Assembly (NCBI GenBank): GCA_963693285.1
Contig: OY848928.1
Location: 1,054,501 to 1,118,500, forward strand
Source of the DNA: Xestospongia muta
Taxonomy: Eukaryota > Porifera > Demospongiae > Haplosclerida > Petrosiidae
Direction of reading: 5' to 3'
Length of the DNA: 64,000 nt
Within the stretch, counting starts at the first letter, position 1. Each line of letters begins with the position of its first letter. Made by a program: the position numbers and the translations under genes. Positions 45,240-56,669 of this stretch are shown piece by piece. The notes beneath the pieces are model-generated. The model made no database searches and was not told the DNA's origin. It saw only the letters and a list, made by a program, of their open reading frames with translations.

Positions 45240-48200
45240 ATGATTGCTTATCATGTTCTGATACTGTTGACTATTAAGTTGTTTGTAATGGCTGATGAGT
45301 CTGTAGTGACTCCAGCTTATGAGAGTGACTGTGTTACAATGAATACAGACTTCTTTTACAACACCAGCCTGGATACAATGTTAAACATATTAGAAAGTAA
45401 TACTGAGTTACTTCTCTCTGATGGCTGTCATAAGTTGACACAGTATAGGTTAGTACGCAATTTAACTAATATCACACTCAAAGGCGAAAGTAATGAAGTA
45501 ATTATTACCTGTGAAGGAGGAACAGGGCTAGCATTTTTTAACATTACTAACTTGGCTCTAGAGAATGTCATTATCAAGGGCTGTAGTTTAGTTGGCAATA
45601 AAAACTTAAGAGATGCACTTACAGTAGTCAACAAGACAATAGCCATATTTCATCAGGTTATTGACAACACAAAAGTAGCCATATTTCTTGCAGACATTAA
45701 TAGTCTATCAATGATAAATGTGACAGTGAAAGACAACATAGGAATTGGTGTATTAGCAATAAATATAATGGGTACTTCTTTCATGACAGAGGTAACATTC
45801 ATGGATAACAAACCACCTTTGTGCACTGTGTTTCTTAGTTCTGCAGGAGGTGGGCTACTTCTTTTATACACAGACTATAAGAATGATAGCAATGTTCCAA
45901 CTCCCACTCTTACAATTTCCAACTCTTATTTCCTTGACAACGAACAATGTAGTGTCTTTGTGGTTGCTCCTCTTGTTTATTATTTGTCACCAAGTGTTAG
46001 GAATTTGGGACTTCGTTTAGAAGGAGGTGGTGGAATGAGTCTAATTCTCTCTCCAAGTTACTTCTCTGTCAATGTCACTATCATAGAAACTGAATTTAAA
46101 CGGAACAAGGGACTCAATGGAGGTGGTATCCATATTGATCAATATCAAGGTGTGAGTGGATCCTATATCTTTATTGATGATTGCTCATTTGAAGAAAACG
46201 GCTTTGAGGATCTTTTTTCTCGTGATATGTTCGTACACTCAATTGGTGGTGCCATTGCCATTATTATGAATACTGAATATGATAATGAGTTAGAGGGGAA
46301 AGTTGAAGTAATAGAGCCCAGTGTCATAACAGTGAGAAATACCAGCTTTATCAAAAACAGAGGTTATTGGTCAGCTGGTGTTTTTTTGTATGCCCTAAAC
46401 TCGCCACTGACAACAATAGAGAATGAAAACCGAGTCGTATTCAGTGATTGCAAATTTAGTGAAAACATTGCCACTATATCACCTGTTATAACAGCAGTTG
46501 AGAAAAAATTTGATGCTTTTGAACTTGGAGTTCAACTACATTTGCACAATATCAAGATAAGCAATAACAAGGTTTCTCAGCTGCAACGGATAAATCAAGA
46601 AGCTCATGATGCCATTATTACTTTAGCATCAATAAATGTAACTATTAGTGGTGAGTCTGTATTTAGCAACAATAAAGCATCACCATTATTGTCTGATAAA
46701 AGTATTATTAATTTTAAGGATAGCATACGATTTGAAAATAACAGTGCCACATCAGGAGGAGCAATAGTTGTTCTTACAGGTTCATATTTGGTTATAAAAA
46801 ACAATACCAACCTTAACTTTGTTAACAATTTAGCTACTAGTTATGGAGGTGCAATATACTTTATTCATTCTGGTCCTGGAATACAGATAACTGATAGAAG
46901 CTGCTTCATGTGGTTTGAGAAAATCGATCCTTTTTGTGGTCTCATCAAACCAGACTGTACTGATCCAGGTACGCTAAATATTACAGTGAATTTTAAAGAT
47001 AATGCAGCACAGTTGGGCTCAACTATATATGGCTCTACACAACAATCATGTCCATGGTATGATCAATATAAAAAAACATATAAGATAAGTGGTAATGTGT
47101 CTGGGTTTGAACTATTAAGCCGTATACCAAGTGACAAATTTATGTTCCAGCTACGACTTAATAACAATCGTGTCATCAACACCAATGCAATATATCTCAG
47201 TGTCTCTGACATAGTTGGTAACAATGATAGTAATCCTATCCCTGTATTTCCAGGAGAAACAATCATTATCAATGTCACTGCACTTGACGATCTTAATCAA
47301 ACTGTGCCCCTAGCTATTGCATCTCAAATATCTGCCAATACTAATGGATCTTTCACATCATCACAACTAGGACTCTCTGGATATTGGTTTTTAGCTGGTG
47401 ATAATGTGGCAGAGCCTGTCCAAGCTACTATATTTGGTAGTAATAGCACCAATATCTCTATTTCTCTTTATAGTATTTCATCCTCTGCATCTAGTGCTGT
47501 TTATGTTGAGCTTCAAGATTGTCTGTATGGTTTTACATTTCAAAACAATTCTTGTGTTTGTAGTCCTGACATCCAACAAAGTCATGACCAATTTGATGAC
47601 TCATTTGTTGGATGTAATCAAACTACTGGTTATATTACTATTCCACGATTCTTTTGGTTTGGAATCACACCAGTGAACAAATACACACTTCATTCTTGTA
47701 TTATGGATTACTGCACTCAAGGTGCAGTATCTTTTAGAGGAAAAGAAAACATTGACACTCAATGTGATAATAATCGGGCTGGAATTCTTTGTGGTAAATG
47801 TGCAGGAGAACTGAGTATTGTATTTGGTTCTAACAAATGTTTAACTTGTCCTACTGATGCAAGAATCTTTGGCTTCATTCTGTTATTTCTACTGATGGGT
47901 ATTGTTCTTGTTCTTGTTATAGCCTTCCTGAATTTTACAGTTACAGAAGGATATTTAAATGGAGTCATTTTCTACAGCAATATTATAAACTTCTTTATAC
48001 CAAATTTAGCACCTTTTAACAGTAAAGCCACTATTATCTTTATATTCATTTCTTGGATCAATTTCAGTCCTGGTGTGGAAACCTGTATCTATAATGGGAT
48101 GGATTCTCTGGCACGAACAGGTCTCACATTTTTGTTTCCATTGTATTTATTTTTCTTAATGTTTGTGATTGTCTTCTTAGCTAGACGTTCAAAAAGAATT

Positions 48201-49112
48201 TCCAAGGGAGGGTTCTCTGCTACAAGAGCTTTCGCTACTCTTTTATTACTTTGTTATACCTCCATTGCAACAACATGTGTTGAATTATTGAGCTTTATCA
48301 AAATTCATGGTCCCTCTGGTACATACGTTGGCTGGCGTACTGATCCTAATATTATATATGGTAATGGTGTACATGGTTTTCTAGTGTTTGTAGCAGTGGG
48401 TCTCTTAGTTTTTTATATTATTCCATTTTCATTGATTCTTCTATGCCCACCATATGTACTAAGTAGGACTCGACTTGGACAGTATTTAATTCTACATTTC
48501 AAGGCAATTTTTGATGCATTTTGGAATCCATTCAAGCCTAAATTTACTTTTTGGATTGGATTTCGTTGTGTGATTCGAGTTCCTCTTTTGATTATTGTAG
48601 GAACTACTAATTATCCTGAAAATACCTTTAGCATTGCAGTATTTGTAGCTTGCTTGCTCTTTCTTCATGAAACTCTTCAACCATTTAAAGGAAGAAGTCA
48701 GAACAGAATTGAAACATACTTCATGATAAATTTGCTTCTTTTGGTTATTGGAGGACTCTATTACCCTCGGAGATCAGATGAGGACTTCGATGATCTTTCA
48801 TCTGATTTTTACATCATCATTTTAGTTTTGTTTGCTTATGGTTGCTTTATATTTGTTGGTATTTTTCATATTTATATTCGATTTCCTCAAATTTTGCCAG
48901 CTCTTAAGAAAACTGCTATGAAATGTTACAAGTGTAGGTGTTGTAAGAAGAAAGAAGAAACAAAAGATGATACCACCAGTACTGTTCCAACAACAATAAT
49001 TACTCTTGAAAAAGATATAATTATTCCCAAAGTATATGATCCGTCTTTATTGCGTGAATCTTTACTTGAGAGTGGGGGAAGTATTTTATTGAAAGAAATA
49101 ACTACAAAATAA
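45240..49112 (+). CDS. Beta-helix / multi-span membrane protein 3 (1,290 aa)
   Basis: Same architecture as gene 2: signal peptide, PMP-like beta-helix (GGGIHI, GGAIVVL, GGAIYFI), Cys-rich knob, multi-span C-terminus and KCYKCRCCKKK tail. The first about 190 residues and the region from about residue 680 to the last spans are nearly identical to gene 2. The beta-helix between them differs in many positions and has indels (for example near 45815-45850), and the last 50 residues differ too. This mosaic suggests gene conversion at the ends with divergence of the exposed part. Ends 65 bp from the convergent COQ4 gene. Function unknown. Confidence 0.88.
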   Translation: MIAYHVLILLTIKLFVMADESVVTPAYESDCVTMNTDFFYNTSLDTMLNILESNTELLLSDGCHKLTQYRLVRNLTNITLKGESNEVIITCEGGTGLAFFNITNLALENVIIKGCSLVGNKNLRDALTVVNKTIAIFHQVIDNTKVAIFLADINSLSMINVTVKDNIGIGVLAINIMGTSFMTEVTFMDNKPPLCTVFLSSAGGGLLLLYTDYKNDSNVPTPTLTISNSYFLDNEQCSVFVVAPLVYYLSPSVRNLGLRLEGGGGMSLILSPSYFSVNVTIIETEFKRNKGLNGGGIHIDQYQGVSGSYIFIDDCSFEENGFEDLFSRDMFVHSIGGAIAIIMNTEYDNELEGKVEVIEPSVITVRNTSFIKNRGYWSAGVFLYALNSPLTTIENENRVVFSDCKFSENIATISPVITAVEKKFDAFELGVQLHLHNIKISNNKVSQLQRINQEAHDAIITLASINVTISGESVFSNNKASPLLSDKSIINFKDSIRFENNSATSGGAIVVLTGSYLVIKNNTNLNFVNNLATSYGGAIYFIHSGPGIQITDRSCFMWFEKIDPFCGLIKPDCTDPGTLNITVNFKDNAAQLGSTIYGSTQQSCPWYDQYKKTYKISGNVSGFELLSRIPSDKFMFQLRLNNNRVINTNAIYLSVSDIVGNNDSNPIPVFPGETIIINVTALDDLNQTVPLAIASQISANTNGSFTSSQLGLSGYWFLAGDNVAEPVQATIFGSNSTNISISLYSISSSASSAVYVELQDCLYGFTFQNNSCVCSPDIQQSHDQFDDSFVGCNQTTGYITIPRFFWFGITPVNKYTLHSCIMDYCTQGAVSFRGKENIDTQCDNNRAGILCGKCAGELSIVFGSNKCLTCPTDARIFGFILLFLLMGIVLVLVIAFLNFTVTEGYLNGVIFYSNIINFFIPNLAPFNSKATIIFIFISWINFSPGVETCIYNGMDSLARTGLTFLFPLYLFFLMFVIVFLARRSKRISKGGFSATRAFATLLLLCYTSIATTCVELLSFIKIHGPSGTYVGWRTDPNIIYGNGVHGFLVFVAVGLLVFYIIPFSLILLCPPYVLSRTRLGQYLILHFKAIFDAFWNPFKPKFTFWIGFRCVIRVPLLIIVGTTNYPENTFSIAVFVACLLFLHETLQPFKGRSQNRIETYFMINLLLLVIGGLYYPRRSDEDFDDLSSDFYIIILVLFAYGCFIFVGIFHIYIRFPQILPALKKTAMKCYKCRCCKKKEETKDDTTSTVPTTIITLEKDIIIPKVYDPSLLRESLLESGGSILLKEITTK

Positions 49113-49177
49113 TGCACAAATGATCTGATAGTTTGTTTGTATTGTTTAATTAAATATTATTGCTGGAGTAAAGAATG

Positions 49178-49530
49178 TTATGTCTTTTTATTCCATACTA
49201 AATTGTTTTTAAGTGAACCAGAAGGTGGTGGGATAATGTTTAATTTCTTATATAGCTGATCTACTGGTTCTTCTAAATGTCTTTCAAAGTAGACATTCAA
49301 CAAAAATTGACTCTGTAATCCAGACTTTAATGCCCATGGTGTATAAACCCGTAGCATCTCTAATTGGTCCCTATAGAGAGAGAACAGCATACAATAATTA
49401 TGTAGTAGAATGTATATATATCATACTTGTATGAAAGTGTTGCTGGAGCAACTAGTCCTCCCAACACACATAATGGTAGTCCAGTCTGTACTGCTTCAAA
49501 TTGTTTGACCACAATCTCTCCATAAACACT

Positions 49531-49562
<32 letters not shown>

Positions 49563-50457
49563 TAAACAGTTGTTCCTCAAGAGGATACTAATACTCTACC
49601 TTGTAGGCATCTGCAATAAAGTATGCACAAAGTCATGTATTTCTCTGTATCTCTGCATGACATAGGCCAACTCAGGGTCATCGACATATTTTACATGTGT
49701 TCTACCTTCAGGAGTATAACCCTATCATTATAAAAGATATTAAGTCTCATTAATAACATGGACTCACATAGAAGTCCATAAATCGTACATACTCTCTTCC
49801 TAATAACCCATCTGGTAACTGACGAAGAGACGGAAGATCTAGACTGGAACTGGTAATTCTGGGTTTGGTTCTGTGTAAGGAGAACTGAATGAAGCAATGT
49901 GTTTCAATAGGAGCTATATTTTAGTCACAATCACTGAAACTATCTAGAATATATGATACAGTTCTGGTGGCTGTATGATATAACAATTAGCATACTCAAG
50001 TATTTCTTGACCGACTTCATCCAGTAACATTTTAGCACGCATACACTGCAAAGCATACCATCCTGTAGTCTCTCCAAATGTAAAGACCAAATCTGTAGAA
50101 AACAAACAGTAACAGTAATTATCGAGAATATGTGGAGTATTGCTGACAGCACACAGAGTTGAAGGCTAAGCGATCAGAGTACATTTACTTACCAGCTCTT
50201 TCTGGATACGTAACACTACCAATGGCTGACCCAGCTATCAATAACAGTCTCTCTAACCATGCTGTTGGCACGTGTTCCTTATATAACTTAGTCTGGTGTG
50301 ATGTGGAAGGATTATCAGTAGAAGTAGTTTCTTGATACTGATCCCTAACAGTACTGGTTAGATGTCTTGCACTCTTTATAAAAGACTTGCTGCATCTTGC
50401 ATGAAATGATCTGAGCCACAGAGCTCTCTGAAATAACCTAAGTGTTGTTGTGGACAT
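49178..50457 (-). CDS. COQ4: COQ4, ubiquinone biosynthesis protein, mitochondrial (293 aa)
   Basis: Works in the mitochondrial coenzyme Q synthesis complex at the matrix side of the inner membrane. Exons (minus strand order) 50457-50193, 50092-49996, 49870-49768, 49721-49600, 49528-49427, 49370-49178; all junctions keep phase. Family landmarks: N-terminal Arg/Ser-rich mitochondrial presequence, [73 protein letters not shown], then [14 protein letters not shown] and YTPWAL. The metal-binding signature HDxxH-x11-E is intact (HDFVH, Glu in VYGE across the exon 4/5 junction). Length is near the usual size for the family. The start of exon 1 was chosen because it gives the presequence. It lies 215 bp downstream of MALT1 on the same strand. 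Confidence 0.95.
49531..49556. repeat. (GA)13 microsatellite forming the COQ4 exon 5 polypyrimidine tract
   Basis: 26 bp of GA on + is CT on the coding strand and sits directly upstream of the acceptor CTCAG of exon 5, so repeat length could affect splicing. Confidence 0.9.
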
Positions 50458-50672
50458 CAGCGAGTCTTTGAAGCTAGGAAAGGTTAAAAGGTCTACCGTA
50501 TTATTCTATTTGTAAGATACAGTAATATTTGAATGATTATGAAAAGAAAAGATACAAAAAATTAACTGTATAACGTTACATTTTATTTAATTTTTATTTA
50601 ATTTAGCTATGTCACATTAACATATATTGATATAATTAAATTAAAGTATAAAAACAATTTATATTTAGGGGA

Positions 50673-52803
50673 TCAGTTCACATGTGGTATTTGTAATGGA
50701 ATAGGTCCAGGAGACATAAAATGGTGTCCTGGAGGGGGTGGGGCCTGCTGTTGCTGTAACTGCTGTTGTTGCTGTTTAAGTCGCATTTGTTCATGAGCTG
50801 TGACTTTCCCATAGAGAGGTGAGTCCATACGATAGTTGATAAAGTCAGATTGAAATTGCCATTTTGAGTCATCAAACTCTTTATCCCTCCAACGATAATT
50901 AGCAGAAATTCTAAGAGTGACCTCAGGGGTCTATTTAAATTAGAAAAAGGGAGAGAGAATATAATATTACTACTCAATGATATTGATAAATTAAATAGTG
51001 TCATTATTCCAAACAATTAAAATTCATGATGATTCACTTACTGTGATTTTTTGAAGATCTGGTATTTTAAAATGAAGCAAGTTCTTTTTTGCTATACTCT
51101 ATAAATAAGATGTAATAATTAATAAAAATTTATTAATTACTAAAAAGATTCCATATTATTGTACTAGAAGTTGAAATGACTCACTTTTTGAACAGCCATA
51201 TGAGGTGACTGAAAGTCTGGAGAATCAGTGTAGCTAGTTAGAATCTGAGGAAAAGAAATTAGATATCTATTACTTCATTAATGATGACAATACCTACCCA
51301 AGGTACTGGTCGTTCTTGTAGTACCAAACTCATGTCCATGGTCTCAATTTCAGTTTCAGTCAAGCAACCTTGTAATATTTCTGCTTGTACAATTAGTACA
51401 TTAGTGTGTTCTGCACGAAAATGAAGACGAAGTGCTAGCTGTCCGTATCTAGAGCTGATTACTGTAGCATCAGGAATAGCTGGAACAGAAAGTGTTAGTA
51501 ATCCTTCTCTGTCTCTCTCTGTCTCTCTCTCTTCTCTGTCTCTGTCTCTCTCTCTCTCTCTTACTATGAGCATCTTTCCATCTTCTACTACGTATTTCTT
51601 GTTGTTCAGGAAGTAAAGTAGGATCAACTGGATCATCTATTGAGAGATCTTCTGCCAAATTGCTAGAGATTTGTGGTCGTTGCCATTGGTTTTCAACACC
51701 AGCTGGCTTGTGTTTGTAAACATCTGAAGAATAAACAAATTTTCCAAAATCAAATATTTAATGATTTCCCATACTTTTAGCTGTGGCATTCAATAACGAT
51801 TGTACAGTATCTTTCAGTGAACCTCTCTCAGCTTGAAGATGCTCTTTAAGAGCAGCCACAAAAATACTATTGTCTTTACCAACTAATCCAAGTTGGTCTT
51901 GTCCTCCTTCTAATCCAGCATCTACTCCATTACTAGCTCCAACTTCATAGGCCTTCTCAGCTGGTGAACTACAGAAAACAGTATTATAAAAATTACATAA
52001 TATCCAAAGATATCCAAAGATATGTAAAGATCATAATGCAAAGAGATACACAAACAATCAAAAATATTCAAACATATTCAAAGATATCTCAGCTATGTCT
52101 ATTAGTGGGTAGATGTTAAATTTACCATGAAAATGCATAAATGTGGTATCCGGGGTAACTTCTTATAGGATGAGGGTGTTCATAAGTCCCTGTCATATCA
52201 GTAATAGGTCTGTGGAAGATAGAAAGCATGAATGAATTGACAAAGAGATGAATGAATTTTATAAGAAAATTAATGAACAAAATTAAATAAATACATAAAA
52301 TAATGAGTAAGACATACACTTGAGGAGCAACAACACGGCACATGTCCAACAACACCATACTCAATTTAGCTCCTTTTTCCTGCATCATTCGTGACACCAT
52401 TTGTGCACACACACAAAAAGAAGGATTCTTTTGTTTAGTGCAGTCAACTGCCATCATATAGTTCATATTGTTCACTTCAAAACCATGACCAGCAAAGAAG
52501 AACAATGCATATACATTAGGACCAATTAATTGAGTGAAATAAGTCACAGCATCATCCATCTCCTTCTTTGTCAAGTTGACAAGGCTGACAACTTTAAAGT
52601 CAGCACTACGTAAAATGCCAGCAAGGTCTTGCGTGTCATATTCAGGTGTGTTTAGTTTTAGACTTTTAACATGATATTCTTTGTTGCCGATCAGTAAAGC
52701 CACTTTATCTGAACATGGTCTGTGCATTTCACAGTCACGGTGATCTGTATAACATGTACATGTATATCAGTAATTTTTATGAATAGACATGCAGAGTAAT
52801 AAG

Positions 52804-52860
<57 letters not shown>

Positions 52861-55704
52861 CTATCTTACCCATTCCCATAGGTACTTCGTCTCTGCTCTC
52901 TCTATGCTCTGGTCGAAGCATCTGAATTCCATTAACAGGTGAACCAGATCGTATTGGTCTAGTTTCTAAGAGAGAGATATAAAAATTAATGATGACATTT
53001 AAACAAGATGGCATACCACATGGTCTTGATGGTGGTGGTTCTGAAGAAGGGCCGTTATGCATTGGGTTATGACCTGGAGGAAGAGGATTATCTCCCACTA
53101 CAAAAGGATATACATATAAAATACATTATACATTTTATGTAAGCTTATTGGTATGGCATAGAGTTATGAAGCAGAACTAATGAGAGTAGAGTATGAAATA
53201 TAAAAAATGGAATTATGAAGTATGGAGTGTGAAGTAATGAGATTGTAGTATGAAATATAAAGAATGGAAATATGAAATATGGAGTATGAAGTAATGAGAA
53301 TGGAATGTGAAGAATGAAATTATGAAGTAAGGAAGTAAACAAATATTGAACTTACAGTGTTTGTGTAACATATCACCACCACTAGGACTCAACAATGGAG
53401 ATGCAGCATTAACCATTGTTGGAACTTTGAAGAGGCTTTCAAAACGGGGATCAGCCACAGGGATATGATGACTCACAGGGACATGTTGAAGTTGAGCTGG
53501 AAAACCACCAGGACCAGGAAAAGGACCAGCTGGATGAAAAGGAGGGTCCCCTGGCATAAACATCCCTGACAAACAGATAACTAGCTATAGAGACACAGTG
53601 ATGAGGTCTTACCTGGTCCATTACTGCCTGGTTGCATTCCAGGATGAGGACCGTGCTGTAAAATTGGCTGACCAAGAGGAATAGGAGGAGGTGAGAAAGG
53701 ACTGAGTTGTTGATGATTCACTAAATAAAGATAATCTCATAGAGTAGCTCTTGATATTTGAAGAATCTACCTATTATCTCTGCCCCTTTAGAGAGGGTGC
53801 TAGATCCATTGTTAGACTTAATACAACACACATATACACCTTGATCAGCTATTTGTACTTCAGGTATAACTAATTCTTGTTTGGTACCGTATATCAGAGC
53901 TTCTCCGTTACGGAACCACTGGTATTCTAATGTTCCAGGACCGCTTGCTTGACATGTAAGAAAAAGCTTTTGGCCAACCTCTAAAATTTGAGGCTGTGGG
54001 TGATCATTAATTATTGGAGTATCTGTATACATGTGTGTGCATGTAATGGAGGGGAAAAATGAGAGAGGAGGTGAGGTAATGCATTAAGACTATATATAAA
54101 GGATGACATGCCTTGATTCAAAGCTCCATGAGGGACAGGCCCTAAAAGAAGGAAATAGAAACTGATATCAGAATATTCCCAATAACCAATTACTATAGTA
54201 TAATATGTGACTTAGTAATAGCTATAATACTACTGCAATATAAATATACTTACATAACACTATAATATAATATGTAATTTAGTTACAACTATAATACTAC
54301 TGCAATATAATATATACTTATATAATACTATAGTATAATATGTAATTTAGTTATGACTATAACACTACTGCAATATAAATATAGTCACTAAAGCATAATA
54401 TGACTATATACTCCACCAGACTATCACTAACTACTACAGTCTAATGTGTGGCAAAGAATTTCAATTAATTACTACAATCCTTATACCTTTCTTTGGTATG
54501 GGACTGGTCACTTTTACTTCAACCCATTGACTAAAAACAAAATTTGCTTCATTTTCTGCACGACATACATACAGTCCACTGTTCTCCATACCAATCTAGT
54601 AACAAAGATATTCATAATATCCACAGATACATCACATTTCATACATTTTCTATCACTAGTTTCGGCCCTCTTTGATCCATCAATGGAGTTTGACCTTTAA
54701 ACCACATATATTTCGGACGAGGTACACCCTCAGCACGACATTCAAGTTCCACCTTTTGTCCAATCATCACAGGAGTGGAAACCGGTTGTTTGATGATACG
54801 TACATCCTCTGGGAAGTAATACAAATTATGGACTTGTGGTAAGGTTATCTACTAATCACTAATAGTAAAATAACTTTCACTATGTCACTAAAATTAATTA
54901 TGTACATGTACCTGTACAACATGTAATATATATGTATTGTACAATTATTAAATTTAACACATACGTAAATCTGTACTAACTGTAACATGTACAAATACAC
55001 AAATTTTGTTTACAAAATGAGTAGTAATTAGTTAACACAAAACCCAGGGACAATCCATTACATCATAACAAAGTAGTACTTGTTACGCCATGATTTCCTA
55101 ACTTAGAATATGACGATGGAGTAATCCTGTCCCTGATGATATGATGATGTAATGTTTTAATAATGGGAAAATCCTGTTTTGTCTATTTTGGATCTGTCCA
55201 TAAAATTAATAAGTGTTATGGTTACAATTTAAAAGTGAAAAATTAGATAAAATATACACAGGAAACAATGAATAGATGAAAACAATAACCAAATGAGAAT
55301 AAATCTAATAAATATTAAGATATTAACGAGAATGACCCCCTATATCTTGCCATAGAAAATAGTATAGCAATAATCAACTCACCTTTATAACCTAGTTGGA
55401 CCAGAGCCTCATATAGCTGGAGTTTCTTTAAATGGGCCACCAACTCATCATAACTTGTACCTCGATTACTCATATCTAGTAATAACGAATAACCTGGACT
55501 ACCGTTTGGTTTGGTAGCACTTAGACCAAAATTCTCTACTGTGATGGAGTTGTAATCCATTTCACGAGCCAGCTCTCGCCAATAAGCTGTCTTGCCATCT
55601 TTCAGGAGGTCCAGACGGTCAGCGAGATCTTTCATAGCCTTGTAAGGCAGGTCACTCATCATATTGTTCTCTGTAGAAGATCTAGAGCTCTTTTTCGACG
55701 CCAT
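50673..55704 (-). CDS. MALT1: MALT1-type paracaspase: death domain, Ig, Ig, paracaspase, Ig (930 aa)
   Basis: Arg-directed cysteine protease and scaffold of CARD/BCL10-type NF-kB signalling in animals. Exons (minus order): 55704-55383 (death domain), 54808-54645 and 54595-54487 (Ig1, EDVRIIKQP..LYVCRAEN), 54141-54112, 54022-53771 (Ig2), 53720-53613, 53565-53356, 53097-53017, 52965-52870 (Pro/His-rich linker), 52744-52318 (paracaspase), 52209-52126, 51968-51775, 51723-51565, 51479-51298, 51244-51185, 51098-51042, 50930-50673. The sum is divisible by three with no stop. Catalytic His is in FFFAGHGFE and catalytic Cys in LLDMCR. The C-terminal Ig-like region (ALRLHFRAEHTNV..) is followed by a Gln-rich, Pro-rich tail. 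The exon at 54141-54112 uses a GC donor. Longer than human MALT1 because of the linker and tail. Confidence 0.93.
51505..51562. repeat. CT-rich low-complexity tract in a MALT1 intron
   Basis: (CT)n with TCTGTCTC interruptions, purine-rich on the coding strand, immediately after the donor of exon 51723-51565. Confidence 0.85.
52806..52857. repeat. (GT)26 microsatellite in a MALT1 intron
   Basis: 52 bp of uninterrupted GT between the linker exon 52965-52870 and the paracaspase exon 52744-52318. Likely length-polymorphic. Confidence 0.95.
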
Positions 55705-56669
55705 ACTTCTCTTGAAATGAGAATATGATCAGTTCTAAGCTAGTTTTCTTATAGATAGCTACTTTATTGGAATATCCCATACGTCATGGACGCACCCACA
55801 TCCTTTTGTTGTACTTAATATTATTCATTGAAAAGTAAATTTTATTAATTTGAGATTGGATCAGTACTGGCATCTTTTTTATTGTTTGTTATATAAGATG
55901 TATTATCATTTGTCCCAAAGTCTAAGCTTATTACATTTACAAGACCAAACAGCATCCACTGTCATAGGAGCTTCTCAATTTATTTCAGTTTAATGCTCAC
56001 TCTAATGAAATCTGGAAACCACTGGCCTTTTCCTAAGCCCTGTACTGTTTATAAGTTTATTTCACCATTAATTACTTACTTATATTTAGCACTTTTTTAT
56101 TTCTCTGTTATGCCAAGTCCTTCAACATTATTTTATAAATGGGAATCCTAGGGCTCATATATATTGTCACAATTTCATTTTTATTTAGTTGGGCCAAAAC
56201 ATTTATACATCATTATTTATTATTTTTAATTGATTTCGTTTTATTTATGTAGTAGCCCATCATTTGTTTTCTCTCCTTCTCAAAATAAAGGACTTCTTCA
56301 GGCTATCAGTTGTTGATTGTAAAAGTCATACTTTGCATCTTTTTCTAATTGCATTGATATCACCAATTTTCTCCGTACAAGTCAATAGTACTTTGCTTGC
56401 TAGTGGTGTGGATTGTCATGTACTACCATTATGGTAAGATGTCAACTTTGTTACTTATAGTATTACCAAGTAAACTAGGTTAAAGGGAAACAAGGACAAA
56501 TAATACAAAAATACCAATAAAAACATTAATACTTATAGAATAACGATAATTTTACAAAATTGTGACTTACAAGATACCTAGAAACAAACAAACCAAGGTT
56601 TAACTCTAACTATGTATATATATATAGCAAAAGACATGGCTTATGGTTAACACATTCGAATAGTTGCCA
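55705..56669. other. Spacer between the ankyrin gene and MALT1
   Basis: Holds the MALT1 promoter/5'UTR side and the ankyrin gene 3'UTR. AT-rich; no coding potential, RNA gene or clear motif found. Confidence 0.6.

Noticed and set aside
53145..53355. Repetitive ORFs (HTPYFI-like repeats) on the minus strand
   Set aside because: They lie in a MALT1 intron of diverged AT-rich repeats (GAAATATGGAGTATGAAGT-like units); not coding.
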